Shown here: one piece after another, positions 23,549 through 33,204 of the stretch | Layout: each line of letters begins with the position of its first letter | How positions within the stretch are numbered: position 1 is the stretch's first letter | NCBI RefSeq assembly: GCF_010614725.1 | Contig: NZ_JAAEHL010000003.1 | Coordinates: 310,001-374,000 of the forward strand | DNA length: 64,000 nt | From: Flavobacterium ajazii | GTDB taxonomy: Bacteria > Bacteroidota > Bacteroidia > Flavobacteriales > Flavobacteriaceae | Reading direction: 5' to 3' | Notes under the pieces: generated by a model | What the model saw: only the letters and a program-made list of their open reading frames with translations | Databases searched by the model: none | Told to the model about the DNA's origin: nothing | Position numbers and translations under genes: made by a program

Positions 23549-24178
23549 ATGTCAAACATCGAATTCAACGACAAAAAAATTCAGATTCTGGAAGTGGCTG
23601 AAAAGCTGTTTTCTGAGAAGGGATTTGAAGGCACCTCAATAAGAGATATCTCAAAGATTGCAAAAATTAATGTTGCCATGATCTCGTATTATTTTGGTTC
23701 AAAAGACCAATTACTGGAAGCGCTGATTATCTATAAAACTTCTGATTTAAAATTAAAACTCGAAAATTTATTACAGGAAAATACTGAACCACTTGAAAAA
23801 GTCAATAAATTAATTGAAATTTACATTACCAGAATCAATTGTAACAAAGGAATTTTCAGGGTTCTGCATTTTGAGCTCAACTCAAAAGAGAGAGAAAAGA
23901 GCATGACCGCCTTTACCGAACTAAAAAAAGGAAATTTAAAATCTGTTGAAAGTATTATTTCCCAAGGTCAGGCAAAAGGCGTTTTTAGAAAAGATGTTAT
24001 CATTCCGCTTATCACACCTACAATAATCGGAACTTTTTTTCATTTTCATATGAATAAACCTTTCTTCGTGGAATTACTGAATTTAAACACCGAAGAATTG
24101 TACGACAATTATATCAAAACGACTCTTAAAAAGCACATTCAACAAACTATAAAAGCACTACTTGTTTATGAAAATTAG
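23549..24178 (+). CDS. TetR family transcriptional regulator
   Basis: The 209-residue protein has the TetR N-terminal helix-turn-helix, with FSEKGFEGTSIRDISKIA followed by NVAMISYYFGSKDQLLEALI. The remainder is helical and forms the ligand-binding domain. An in-frame GTG lies 51 bases upstream inside the operator, so the ATG at 23549 is chosen. It overlaps the TolC gene by 11 bases, making it the first gene of a four-gene efflux operon. Repression of that operon is inferred from the operator and gene order. Confidence 0.92.
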   Translation: MSNIEFNDKKIQILEVAEKLFSEKGFEGTSIRDISKIAKINVAMISYYFGSKDQLLEALIIYKTSDLKLKLENLLQENTEPLEKVNKLIEIYITRINCNKGIFRVLHFELNSKEREKSMTAFTELKKGNLKSVESIISQGQAKGVFRKDVIIPLITPTIIGTFFHFHMNKPFFVELLNLNTEELYDNYIKTTLKKHIQQTIKALLVYEN

Positions 24179-25490
24179 TCAATTAATGCTCTTTGGAGTT
24201 TTCTTTATCGGAATATCTTCAATAGAAGCACAAGAAAAAACAAGTTTAACCTTAGACGAAGCCGTTAAGCTGGCTTGGGAAAAAAGTAACGAAGTTACGC
24301 TTGCCAACACTAAGGTAAACACAAAAAAATATGAATTGCAATCGGTTAAGAATAATCAGTATCCGGATTTGAAAGTTTCAGGACAGTATCAACGTTTAGG
24401 AAAAGCTTCAATCGACCTTCATAACGACGGATCTAGTTCTGAGTCAATGGCATCTCCGGACCGCGCTATGTTAGGAATGGCTAATCTTAGTCTGCCAATC
24501 TTCTCCGGATTTAAAATTCAGAGCAGTATTGATGCGTACGATAATTTATACGAAGCAGAAACTGCCAATGCGGCTAAAACGAAAGAAGATGTCGCACTTC
24601 GTGTGATTACCTATTATACTGCGTTATACAAAGCACAAAAAACATTAGATCTTTTAAACGAAAACCAGAAACAGGCGAAACAGCGTGTAACTGATTTTAC
24701 AGAATTAGAGAAAAACGGAATTATTCCGAGAAATGATTTATTGAAAGCGCAATTATTGGTTTCTAAAACGCAATTATCTATTGATGAAGCCAATAATAAT
24801 ATCAATAACATCAATTTCTATTTAACGACATTGCTTAAATTAGAGCCTTCTGTAAAACTTCAGGTTAATGAGGAGGATTTCTTTAATTTAAAAACAAGTA
24901 ATGCTCCAACAAGCGATGCTTTGGCATTGGAAAACAGAAAAGATCTGGAGGCAATTCGTTTACAACAGAAGGCAAGCGAAGCTAACATCAAAGTGGCAAA
25001 AGCTGGTTATTATCCTTCTATTGCTTTGTTAGGAGGTTATACTGCTTTTGATCTAAAAGATTTCATTACTGTAAAATATGCGATGAATTTTGGCGTTGGT
25101 TTGTCTTATGATTTATCTGGAATTCTAAAAAATAATTCGCACGTAAAAGAAGCTGAAAGTAAAGCCCTTGAAGTAAAAAATTCTGAAGCACTTTTAACTG
25201 ATCGTATCAAAGTTGAAGTTCAAAAATCTATTGAAGATTACGACTTGGCTATCAATCAAAGTGTGGTTTATGATGAAGCGTTGCAACAGGCATCTGAAAA
25301 CTACAGACTGGTAAAAGATAAATTCGATAACGGTTTATCTGACACCAATGATTTAGTTGAAGCAGATGTTGAGCACTTAACTGCTAAAATCAATACTGCT
25401 TTATCAAAAGCTACTATTATTCAAAAATATTACGAATTACTTTCAGTATCAGGACAATTATCACAATCATTCAATCTTTCTAAAATATAA
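24168..25490 (+). CDS. TolC family outer-membrane efflux protein
   Basis: The 440-residue protein has a signal peptide (ending near SSIEAQ) and two repeats of the long helical hairpin plus beta-barrel pattern typical of TolC channels. An example is LTLDEAVKLAWEKSNEVTLANT at the start of the mature part, with its echo in the second half. It forms the outer-membrane exit duct of the pump encoded next to it. The ATG at 24168 is preferred over a TTG two codons upstream. It overlaps the TetR stop and is followed by the HlyD-like gene after 12 bases. Confidence 0.93.
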   Translation: MKISQLMLFGVFFIGISSIEAQEKTSLTLDEAVKLAWEKSNEVTLANTKVNTKKYELQSVKNNQYPDLKVSGQYQRLGKASIDLHNDGSSSESMASPDRAMLGMANLSLPIFSGFKIQSSIDAYDNLYEAETANAAKTKEDVALRVITYYTALYKAQKTLDLLNENQKQAKQRVTDFTELEKNGIIPRNDLLKAQLLVSKTQLSIDEANNNINNINFYLTTLLKLEPSVKLQVNEEDFFNLKTSNAPTSDALALENRKDLEAIRLQQKASEANIKVAKAGYYPSIALLGGYTAFDLKDFITVKYAMNFGVGLSYDLSGILKNNSHVKEAESKALEVKNSEALLTDRIKVEVQKSIEDYDLAINQSVVYDEALQQASENYRLVKDKFDNGLSDTNDLVEADVEHLTAKINTALSKATIIQKYYELLSVSGQLSQSFNLSKI

Positions 25491-25502
25491 TCGATAGCTC
25501 TC

Positions 25503-26582
25503 ATGGAAAAGAAAAAAACAAATAAAAAATTCATCATCATACTAACCGTTTTGGTTTTAGTGGGAGGAACTTACGGAATATCCAAATATTTACACTCTCA
25601 GGCACACGAAGAAACAGATGATGCTCAAATCGAGAAAAGAATGAACCCGATTATCCCAAGAGTTTCAGGATATATCAGCAAGGTGTATGTGAAAGATAAT
25701 GATTATGTAAAAAAAGGAGATACTTTATTTACAATCGACAAGAGAGATTATCAGTTAAAGATTGATGAAGCTAATGCTGCCTTATTAGGAGCTGAAGGTC
25801 AGTACGAAGCTGCAAAAGCTGATATTGGAAGTGCATACGCAAGCATTAATGTTTCTGATGCAAACATGAAATCTGCAAGCGGATCTATCGAAAGCGCTAA
25901 AATCAGATTGAGACAGCTTACAAACGATTATAACCGTTATAATAATTTATATAAAACTCATACCATTACGAAACAACAATACGAACAGGCTTTAACAGCA
26001 AAAGAAGAAGCAGAAAATCAGGTACGTGTTTTAGAACAACAGCAAAGAGCGAGTTCTTATCAAAAATCGGTTATTCAGTCAAAATCTAAAGTTTCTGACA
26101 AGCAAACAGAAGTTGCTGCAGCTAATATCAAAAAAGCAAAAACTATGTTAGATGTTGCTCATTTAAATCTTTCTTATACCGTAGTTACTGCTGCAATTGA
26201 TGGTCAGGTTTCTAAAGTTGATATTCAGCCAGGACAATTGGTACAGCCAGGACAATCTTTATTCTATATCATTAATAATAACGAAGCTTGGGTTGTAGCT
26301 AACTTTAAAGAAACACAATTGAATAAAATGGTTGTTGGACAAAAAGTAGGCTTAAAAGTTGATGCTTATCCTAACTATGAATTTAAAGGAACTGTATCTT
26401 CTTTCTCTCCTGCAACTGGGTCTCGTTTTTCATTATTACCACCTGACAATGCAACAGGAAACTTCGTAAAAACGATTCAAAGATTACCTGTAAAAATTAC
26501 GATTGACTCATCAAATGATCCTGAAAAAGTAAAATTACTAAGACCGGGAATGAATGTTGACGTTGATGTACATTTAAAATAA
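25503..26582 (+). CDS. HlyD/EmrA family membrane fusion protein
   Basis: This 359-residue periplasmic adaptor has one N-terminal membrane anchor (about residues 8-28). It has a biotinyl-lipoyl half-motif ARVSGYISKVYV-like segment (PRVSGYISKVYVKDNDYVKKGD), a long coiled coil (about 80-215) and the second half-motif AAIDGQVSKVDIQPGQLV. It bridges the inner-membrane MFS pump and the TolC channel. The domain order matches EmrA. It begins 12 bases after tolC and lies 3 bases before the MFS gene. Confidence 0.93.
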   Translation: MEKKKTNKKFIIILTVLVLVGGTYGISKYLHSQAHEETDDAQIEKRMNPIIPRVSGYISKVYVKDNDYVKKGDTLFTIDKRDYQLKIDEANAALLGAEGQYEAAKADIGSAYASINVSDANMKSASGSIESAKIRLRQLTNDYNRYNNLYKTHTITKQQYEQALTAKEEAENQVRVLEQQQRASSYQKSVIQSKSKVSDKQTEVAAANIKKAKTMLDVAHLNLSYTVVTAAIDGQVSKVDIQPGQLVQPGQSLFYIINNNEAWVVANFKETQLNKMVVGQKVGLKVDAYPNYEFKGTVSSFSPATGSRFSLLPPDNATGNFVKTIQRLPVKITIDSSNDPEKVKLLRPGMNVDVDVHLK

Positions 26583-26585
26583 AAC

Positions 26586-28175
26586 ATGGCAGGAGCAGTA
26601 CAAGCAGACGACGATTTAGTAGAATACGGCTACAGACGTGTTATCATTACGATTACAGCAGTACTTTGTGCATTGCTGGAAATTGTAGATACGACGATTG
26701 TAAACGTAGCGCTGACAGACATGCGCGGAAGTCTTGGTGCTACCTTGACCGATGTGGCATGGGTAATTACAGCATACGCAATTGCGAATGTGATTGTGAT
26801 TCCGATGACGAGCTGGCTATCGCAGCAATTTGGAAGACGTAACTATTTTGTGGCTTCCATTATAATATTTACAGTCTGTTCTTTTTTGTGTGGTAACGCC
26901 ACCAATATTTGGGAACTTGTAGCCTTCCGATTCGTACAAGGTATGGGTGGTGGAGCATTACTTGTAACAGCCCAGACGATTATTACAGAAAGTTATCCGG
27001 TAGCAAAACGCGGAATGGCGCAGGCTATTTACGGAATGGGTGTAATTGTTGGTCCAACTTTAGGTCCGCCATTGGGAGGATATTTAGTAGATAATTATTC
27101 CTGGCCTTATATATTTTACATTAATATTCCTCTTGGAATTATTGCTACGATTTTGGCTTTAACTTTTGTAAGAAGTCCGAAATATGGAGAAAAATTAAAA
27201 GCAAATCAGGTTGACTGGTGGGGAATAATTTTGCTGAGTACTTTTATTGGTTCTTTACAATTCGTATTGGAACACGGACAGCAAGATGACTGGTTTAATG
27301 ATTCACTTATTGTAACCTTAAGTGTTGTTACCGTTCTTGGATTGGTTTTATTTATCTGGAGAGAGCTTACTTATAAACATCCAATCGTAAACTTGAGTGT
27401 TTTAAAAGACGGAAACTTAAGAATTGGAACCGTAATGTGTTTTATCCTTGGTTTCGGTTTATATGGTTCAACATTGATTATCCCAATTTATACACAGTCT
27501 ATTTTAGGATGGACAGCAACTGATGCAGGTTTATTATTAATTCCGGGATCTATTACAACAGCAATTATGATGCCTTTTGTGGGTAATATGATTCAGAAAG
27601 GTGTTCCACAAGGTTATATGGTTGGAGTTGGATTTTTAATCTTTTTCTTCTTTACCTTTATGATGTACAGCCGAATGACACCGGATACGGGTGTTGAACA
27701 TATGTACTGGCCATTAATCTTAAGAGGAATTGGACTAGGATTACTTTTCGTTCCTATTACAACACTTTCACTTTCAACTTTAAAAGGAAAACAGATTGGT
27801 GAAGGAGCTGCATTTACGGGAATGATGCGTCAGTTAGGCGGATCTTTTGGAATTGCGATTATCACAACTTTCATTACACGTTTCAGCCAGTCACACCGAG
27901 TAGATTTAATTAATAATTTAGATCCTGCCAAATTTGAAGTACAGCAGCGAATTGCAGGAATGCAGCACGCATTTATGGCAAAAGGATATAGCGCCGATGT
28001 TGCTTTGAAAAAAGCATATCAGGCAATAGATCTTTCTGTAATGAAACAAAGTACTGTAATGGCTTATATGGATATTTTCCTTTACTTAGGAATTATGTTT
28101 TTATGTTGCATACCGATTATTCTCTTTATTAAAAAAGGGAAGAACAAAATTAGTGCAGCCGACGCAATGCATTAA
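26586..28175 (+). CDS. DHA2 family (EmrB-type) drug efflux transporter
   Basis: The 529-residue inner-membrane protein has 14 hydrophobic segments of the DHA2 branch of the major facilitator superfamily. Motifs include LLEIVDTTIVNVALTDM in segment 1 and the segment-5 GPTLGPPLGGYLVDNYSWPYIFYIN (motif C) with the typical GxxGPxxGG core. With the preceding adaptor and TolC it forms a tripartite proton-driven exporter. The compound exported is unknown. It ends the operon just before an intrinsic terminator. Confidence 0.94.
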   Translation: MAGAVQADDDLVEYGYRRVIITITAVLCALLEIVDTTIVNVALTDMRGSLGATLTDVAWVITAYAIANVIVIPMTSWLSQQFGRRNYFVASIIIFTVCSFLCGNATNIWELVAFRFVQGMGGGALLVTAQTIITESYPVAKRGMAQAIYGMGVIVGPTLGPPLGGYLVDNYSWPYIFYINIPLGIIATILALTFVRSPKYGEKLKANQVDWWGIILLSTFIGSLQFVLEHGQQDDWFNDSLIVTLSVVTVLGLVLFIWRELTYKHPIVNLSVLKDGNLRIGTVMCFILGFGLYGSTLIIPIYTQSILGWTATDAGLLLIPGSITTAIMMPFVGNMIQKGVPQGYMVGVGFLIFFFFTFMMYSRMTPDTGVEHMYWPLILRGIGLGLLFVPITTLSLSTLKGKQIGEGAAFTGMMRQLGGSFGIAIITTFITRFSQSHRVDLINNLDPAKFEVQQRIAGMQHAFMAKGYSADVALKKAYQAIDLSVMKQSTVMAYMDIFLYLGIMFLCCIPIILFIKKGKNKISAADAMH

Positions 28176-28199
28176 TAATAATAATTTTATAATACGCAG

Positions 28200-28240
28200 A
28201 AACGCCGAATTCATCATTTAGAATTCGGCGTTTATTTTTT
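28200..28240 (+). terminator. Terminator after the efflux operon
   Basis: AAACGCCGAATTC at 28200-28212 pairs perfectly with GAATTCGGCGTTT at 28221-28233, followed by a T-rich run to 28240. Confidence 0.93.
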
Positions 28241-28253
28241 ATCATTCTGTTCT

Positions 28254-28285
28254 ACCGCAATCCCTATGGCTATCGGGATTGCGGT
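28254..28285. repeat. Perfect 11-bp hairpin downstream of yaaA
   Basis: ACCGCAATCCC at 28254-28264 pairs with GGGATTGCGGT at 28275-28285. It is followed by CTTAGCTTCTTAGTATCTTAG (28296-28316), a half copy of the CTTAG-type repeats seen at 35990-36030 and 59439-59486. It may act as a terminator for the convergent yaaA gene, though no T-run is seen on that strand. Confidence 0.5.
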
Positions 28286-28335
28286 TAAAAAAACACTTAG
28301 CTTCTTAGTATCTTAGAGCCTCAGCACCTCAAAAG

Positions 28336-29094
28336 TTACCTTGTAAAAACCAAATGATTTCCTTTTGAAAGATTTGCATCAAATTGATATCCTTCGTAAT
28401 TAAAACCTTTTAAATCATCAATAGTTTCTGCGTTGGTATCAATAATATAACGTACCATCATACCTCTCGCCTTTTTAGCAAAAAAGCTGATCATTTTTAG
28501 TTTTCCGTCTTTATAATCTTTAAAGTCAGGTGTGATTACAGGAACTTTTAAAGCTTTTACATCTACTGCAGAAAAATATTCATTACTCGCTAAATTCACG
28601 AATAATTCATCTTTCTTTAATTCTTTGTTTAAAGCTTTGGTAACAACAGGTTTCCAAAATTCGTGTAGATTTTTATATTCTCCAACCTGCATTTTGGTTC
28701 CCATTTCTAAACGATACGCCTGCATTAAATCAAGTGGTTTTAAAAGACCGTAAAGACCTGATAAAATTCTCAATTTTTCCTGAAGAACATCTAATTTCTC
28801 AAACGGAATTGTATACGCATCCAAACCTGTATAAACATCGCCATCAAAAGTATAAACTGCCGGACGCGCGTTTTCTGCGGTAAAAGGAGTTTTCCATTCC
28901 TGATTGCGTTTCCAGTTTAAGTCGGCTAGTTTGTCTGAGATTGACATAAGCTCTGATAATTCAGCTGGTTTTTTTGTTTTTACAACTTTATGAATCACTT
29001 TTGCTTCTTTCAAAAATGAAGGTTCAGTATATTGAGATGTTGGTAATTCTTTTTCGAAATTCAATGACTTCGCTGGAGATATAACAATTTTCAT
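28336..29094 (-). CDS. yaaA: Peroxide stress protein YaaA
   Basis: The 252-residue protein belongs to the YaaA/DUF328 family, which lowers intracellular free iron and protects DNA during hydrogen peroxide stress in E. coli. The N-terminal ISPAKSLNFEKE motif and the VNLASNEYFSAVD segment followed by the C-terminal FFAKKARGMMVRYI are family signatures. Length is normal. It stands alone, with the gene for the nucleotidyltransferase divergent to it across about 350 bases. Confidence 0.93.
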   Translation of the reverse strand: MKIVISPAKSLNFEKELPTSQYTEPSFLKEAKVIHKVVKTKKPAELSELMSISDKLADLNWKRNQEWKTPFTAENARPAVYTFDGDVYTGLDAYTIPFEKLDVLQEKLRILSGLYGLLKPLDLMQAYRLEMGTKMQVGEYKNLHEFWKPVVTKALNKELKKDELFVNLASNEYFSAVDVKALKVPVITPDFKDYKDGKLKMISFFAKKARGMMVRYIIDTNAETIDDLKGFNYEGYQFDANLSKGNHLVFTR

Positions 29095-29440
29095 GTGTGC
29101 TTTTTTCTATGATTCAAAAATACAAATTGCATTTCTAAAAATACATCATCGTAATTGATTTGTTTTATTGTAACATAGTTTTTTAGCCACGACCCGATAA
29201 CGAACATCTCTTTTTTTAATCAATTTTAATTCAAAAATTAGTATTAATAATGCAACCTATTAATACTGAAATTATATTACACTTTTTTACTTAAAACTAT
29301 TAATTTATTCAAAAAAGTGAGTCATAGATTATAATAGGCATTTTCTATGTTGTAAATTTGCATGCAATTATTTATATTAAAGATGCGAATTATTAGTACT
29401 AAAATTCATATTGCATTTTTACTCAAAAATTAGTGAATTC
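29095..29440. other. Non-coding stretch between yaaA and the nucleotidyltransferase
   Basis: No gene is seen here. It holds a TAAATTTG -7 box at 29353-29360 on the plus strand, a CACTTTTTT/AAAAAAGTG inverted pair (29280-29288 and 29311-29319), and an imperfect inverted pair TTAGTATTAATAATGCA near 29239 and its partner near 29385. The last two look like a decayed palindromic repeat. Confidence 0.5.
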
Positions 29441-30874
29441 GTGGCTATACAAACAAACTACAAAACTGCTTTACAAAACAAAATCTTCGATATCATTTCG
29501 AAAGCTTCTCAGGAATTAAATGTTGACTGTTATGTGATCGGCGGATTTGTTCGTGATTTACTTTTAAATCGTGGTTCTAAAAAAGACATTGATGTAGTAG
29601 CTGTTGGAAGCGGCATCGAATTGGCTCTTAAAGTTTCAGATTTACTTCCGAACAAACCAAAAGTTCAGGTTTTTAAAACTTATGGAACAGCGATGCTTCG
29701 TTTTGAAGATACTGATATTGAATTTGTTGGCGCTCGAAAAGAATCTTACACTCGCGACAGCCGAAATCCAATTGTTGAAAACGGAACTTTACAGGACGAT
29801 CAAAACCGTCGTGATTTTACGATCAATGCTTTGGCTTTATCATTAAACTCAACTAATTTCGGAGATCTTTTAGATCCGTTTAACGGAATAACCGATTTAG
29901 AAAACAAAACAATCAAAACGCCTCTGGATCCAGATATTACTTATTCTGATGATCCTTTGCGTATGCTTCGTGCGATTCGTTTTGCAACACAATTGAATTT
30001 CGAAATTGAAGAAAATTCATTGAATGCCATCACAAAAAATGCGGATCGTATTAAAATTATTTCTGGCGAAAGAATTGTAGACGAATTAAACAAAATTCTT
30101 TCTACACCAAAACCTTCGACTGGATTTTTACTTTTATACAAAACAGGACTTTTAGATTTAATCTTACCTGAATTAACGGCGTTGAATCAGGTGGAAGAAA
30201 TTGAAGGTCATACCCATAAAAACAATTTCTATCATACACTTGAGGTTGTAGATAATATTTGCCCAAATACAGATGACGTATGGTTACGCTGGGCAGCTTT
30301 ATTACATGATATCGGAAAAGCACCAACAAAACGTTTCAATAAAAAACAAGGCTGGACTTTTCACGGGCATGAATTTTTGGGTGGAAAAATGGCGAAGAAA
30401 ATCTTTGAACGTTTACACATGCCATTGAATCATAAAATGAAATTTGTCCAAAAAATGGTCATTATGAGTTCGCGTCCAATTGTTTTGGCGGAGGATATTG
30501 TAACTGACAGTGCAGTTCGTCGTTTGGTTTTTGATGCAGGCGAAGATGTAGAAAGTTTAATGACTTTGTGTGCTGCTGATATCACAACCAAAAATCCGGC
30601 GAAATTCAGGAAATACCATAAAAACTTCGAAGTTGTCCGTAAGAAAATTGTAGAAGTCGAAGAACGCGATCACGTACGTAATTTCCAGCCGCCAATTTCG
30701 GGTGAAGAAATTATGGAAATATTTGATTTGAAACCTTCTCGTGAAATTGGTATTTTGAAAGAAGCCGTAAAAGAAGCTATTTTGGAAGGTGATATTCCGA
30801 ACGAATATCAGGCAGCATATGATTTTGTGATTAAAAGAGCGGAAAAATTAGGCTTGAAAAAAGTTGAGAAATAA
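29441..30874 (+). CDS. CCA tRNA nucleotidyltransferase family protein with HD domain
   Basis: The 477-residue protein has the class II nucleotidyltransferase core: GG at residues 34-35, catalytic Asp49 and Asp51 (KKDIDVVA), and the RRDFTINALAL motif. An HD phosphohydrolase domain follows, with LHDIGKAPTKR near residue 290. This layout matches CCA-adding or poly(A)-polymerase-type enzymes; CCA addition to tRNA is the likely role. The frame opens at a TTG at 29411, but the GTG at 29441 gives the family's usual N-terminus and is chosen. It is 15 bases upstream of ctaA. Confidence 0.92.
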   Translation: MAIQTNYKTALQNKIFDIISKASQELNVDCYVIGGFVRDLLLNRGSKKDIDVVAVGSGIELALKVSDLLPNKPKVQVFKTYGTAMLRFEDTDIEFVGARKESYTRDSRNPIVENGTLQDDQNRRDFTINALALSLNSTNFGDLLDPFNGITDLENKTIKTPLDPDITYSDDPLRMLRAIRFATQLNFEIEENSLNAITKNADRIKIISGERIVDELNKILSTPKPSTGFLLLYKTGLLDLILPELTALNQVEEIEGHTHKNNFYHTLEVVDNICPNTDDVWLRWAALLHDIGKAPTKRFNKKQGWTFHGHEFLGGKMAKKIFERLHMPLNHKMKFVQKMVIMSSRPIVLAEDIVTDSAVRRLVFDAGEDVESLMTLCAADITTKNPAKFRKYHKNFEVVRKKIVEVEERDHVRNFQPPISGEEIMEIFDLKPSREIGILKEAVKEAILEGDIPNEYQAAYDFVIKRAEKLGLKKVEK

Positions 30875-30889
30875 GTATTATTTAATAAA

Positions 30890-31915
30890 ATGAAAAAAGA
30901 GAATAAATCAGTAATCATTTGGTTACTATCAGGTTGTGTTTTATTATTTTTAATGGTCGTTGTAGGCGGTATCACTCGTCTAACCAATTCAGGTTTGTCA
31001 ATGACCGACTGGCATTTGGTAACCGACACATTTCCACCTTTAACAGAAGCCAAATGGCAGGCCGCTTTTGATGAATATAAAAAGTTTCCTGAATACCAAA
31101 AAATCAACATTCACAATGATTTCCAGTTAGCCGATTATAAATTCATTTATTTCTGGGAATGGTTTCACCGTTTCATTGGGCGTATTATTGGATTGGTTTT
31201 CTTTGTGCCTTTCGTGTATTTCTTAATCAAAAAGAAATTAGATACTCCAACTATCAAAAAATGTATTGTGCTTTTGGCAATGGGCGGTTTCCAGGGATTT
31301 TTAGGCTGGTTTATGGTAAGAAGCGGTTTAATCGACAATCCGGATGTTAGTCATTTTAGACTTTCTCTTCATCTTACTTTTGCCTTTATTACTTTTGCCT
31401 ACACTCTTTGGGTTGCATTAGATTTAATTTATCCGGAAAGAAATATCAACAGAATAATTCCGCTACGCACTATCGCCAGATATGCTTTAGCTGCATTATT
31501 AATCCAGATTATTTATGGCGGGTTTGTAGCTGGTTTAAATGCCGGATTAATTCACAACCACTGGCCTTTAATGAGCGATGGAGAGTTTATTCACGAGTCG
31601 GTTTTTATTGAGCAATCTTCTTTAGTAAAAAATTTAATTGAAGGAAAAAGCGGTGTTCAGTTTGTACACAGAACTTTTGCTTATGCAGTTGTTGCTGTTA
31701 TTCTTTATCTTTTCTTTAAAAGCAAAAAATATTCACTTACCAGAACCCAGTCAAACGGAATTAACACTCTCGTGGTTTTTGTTTTTATTCAGTTTCTGCT
31801 TGGTGTTTTCACTTTATTGTACAGTGTACCTTTGGCATTGGGATTAATTCACCAAATTATGGCATTTTTCCTTTTGAGTGCCATGACATACACATTGCAT
31901 CGATTGAGTAAATAA
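30890..31915 (+). CDS. ctaA: Haem A synthase (COX15/CtaA family)
   Basis: CtaA oxidises haem O to haem A for cytochrome oxidases. The 341-residue protein has eight hydrophobic segments and the conserved histidines in WEWFHRFIGR, the HLTFAF segment, FVHRTFAY and IHQIMAF. The N-terminal GGITRLTNSGLSMTDW motif is typical of COX15. It follows the nucleotidyltransferase by 15 bases and ends before a bidirectional terminator. No cytochrome aa3 subunit genes are in the window. Confidence 0.94.
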   Translation: MKKENKSVIIWLLSGCVLLFLMVVVGGITRLTNSGLSMTDWHLVTDTFPPLTEAKWQAAFDEYKKFPEYQKINIHNDFQLADYKFIYFWEWFHRFIGRIIGLVFFVPFVYFLIKKKLDTPTIKKCIVLLAMGGFQGFLGWFMVRSGLIDNPDVSHFRLSLHLTFAFITFAYTLWVALDLIYPERNINRIIPLRTIARYALAALLIQIIYGGFVAGLNAGLIHNHWPLMSDGEFIHESVFIEQSSLVKNLIEGKSGVQFVHRTFAYAVVAVILYLFFKSKKYSLTRTQSNGINTLVVFVFIQFLLGVFTLLYSVPLALGLIHQIMAFFLLSAMTYTLHRLSK

Positions 31916-31935
31916 AATATGTTTTCAATAAATAC

Positions 31936-31968
31936 AAAAAGAGCTTCAAAAAATTTGAAGCTCTTTTT
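31936..31968. terminator. Bidirectional terminator between ctaA and the LytTR gene
   Basis: AAAAAGAGCTTCAAA at 31936-31950 pairs perfectly with TTTGAAGCTCTTTTT at 31954-31968. The A- and T-runs make it usable from both strands for the two convergent genes. Confidence 0.92.
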
Positions 31969-31992
31969 GTTTATGTTAATTCCAGAGTTTTT

Positions 31993-32760
31993 TTATCCCA
32001 GCCAGCTCTTAAAATCCTGAACCTTTTCACGGCTAACAATTACTTCATCATCTTTATAACTTGGCAAAATCACTTTTAATCGAGAATTGGTATACACCTG
32101 AATTTCTTTAATCGCTTTTAAGGGAACTATGAATTTTCTGCTTATGCGAAAGAAATCCTTCTTATCTACTTCCTGTTCCAGAATTTCTAAAGTCGAATCG
32201 ATCAAATAATCCCGATTGTCATAAGTATGAATGTAAGTTCCTTTGTTTTCACTAAAAAAACATTCAATTTCATCTTTGGTAATAACTTTTAAATGCTGAC
32301 AGATTTTAACTGTAAACCTTTCTCTGTAAGTCTTTTCGAAAGGATTTGAAAGCATTTGACGTATTTGCTCAAAATTAAGCTGAAGGTTTTGATTTCCGGC
32401 ATCTGGTTTCGGAATTCTGGTTTTATATTTTGCAACCGCAACTTCCAGATCATCTTCATCAATTGGTTTTAGAAGATAATCGATACTGTTTAGTTTAAAG
32501 GCCTTTAAAGCATATTCATCATACGCTGTTGTAAAAATGATGGCACTTTTAATATCTATCTTTTCAAAAATTTCAAACGATAAACCATCCGATAGCTGAA
32601 TATCCAAAAATATCAAATCAGGATGTACGTTATTGCCAAACCAATCAATTGATTCTTCTACAGAATGCAGCATTGTTTGTACAGCGATGTCTAATTTTTC
32701 TAATTTTCGTTGTAATAATCTTGCAGCCGGTTTTTCGTCTTCTATAATTAAGGTGGTCAT
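31993..32760 (-). CDS. LytTR family response regulator
   Basis: The 255-residue protein has an N-terminal receiver domain with phospho-acceptor Asp53 (DLIFLDIQLSDG) and a conserved Lys in LLKPIDEDD. A C-terminal LytTR DNA-binding domain follows (about 145-250), including ECFFSENKGTYIHT and FFRISRKFIVPLKAI. It is the partner of the LytS-type kinase at 33815-35173 and lies at the end of the same gene row. Targets are unknown; LytTR proteins usually bind upstream of a few operons. Confidence 0.93.
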   Translation of the reverse strand: MTTLIIEDEKPAARLLQRKLEKLDIAVQTMLHSVEESIDWFGNNVHPDLIFLDIQLSDGLSFEIFEKIDIKSAIIFTTAYDEYALKAFKLNSIDYLLKPIDEDDLEVAVAKYKTRIPKPDAGNQNLQLNFEQIRQMLSNPFEKTYRERFTVKICQHLKVITKDEIECFFSENKGTYIHTYDNRDYLIDSTLEILEQEVDKKDFFRISRKFIVPLKAIKEIQVYTNSRLKVILPSYKDDEVIVSREKVQDFKSWLG

Positions 32761-32815
32761 TTATTAAATTTGAAAAATTAAAAAATCTTGATTTTGGGTC
32801 ATGGTCTTGCTAAAA

Positions 32816-33184
32816 TTATTCCCATTTATTGGTATTCTGAGATTCTTTGTCCATATACTTCTGGATTTTTTTCTGTTCCCACTCTGCTCCAAAAAACAAA
32901 TCAGGTCCGAAAACGGTAAAAGCATGAATCAACAAACCAATACCCCAAAATAATGCAGTAGAGTACGTGTGCCAGTCTGACAATCCACTATCATTAAATC
33001 TGTTTCCAATAAAATCTCTGTTTATATTTGAAATGATAATAATTGCATTTACTATTAAATATACTTTTAAGTGCGAATAAAAACCTTTGATTCTTTTTAC
33101 TTTTTTATATGCTATTTCAAAACTTTCATTATTCTCAAACTCTTGCCCATACTCCTCGTAAAAGCGTTTTCTAAAACGTCCCAT
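32816..33184 (-). CDS. 2TM domain protein
   Basis: This 122-residue protein is one 2TM domain: a helical start YKKVKRIKGFYSHLKVYLIVNAI, two membrane segments and a basic tail EWEQKKIQKYMDKE. The fold anchors helices in the inner membrane; no enzyme motif is present. Three neighbours carry the same domain, one fused to a histidine kinase. It differs from them in a longer loop between the two segments. Its role in the kinase system is inferred from gene order only. Confidence 0.85.
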   Translation of the reverse strand: MGRFRKRFYEEYGQEFENNESFEIAYKKVKRIKGFYSHLKVYLIVNAIIIISNINRDFIGNRFNDSGLSDWHTYSTALFWGIGLLIHAFTVFGPDLFFGAEWEQKKIQKYMDKESQNTNKWE

Positions 33185-33204
33185 TTTTATACCGATTTAA
33201 AAAA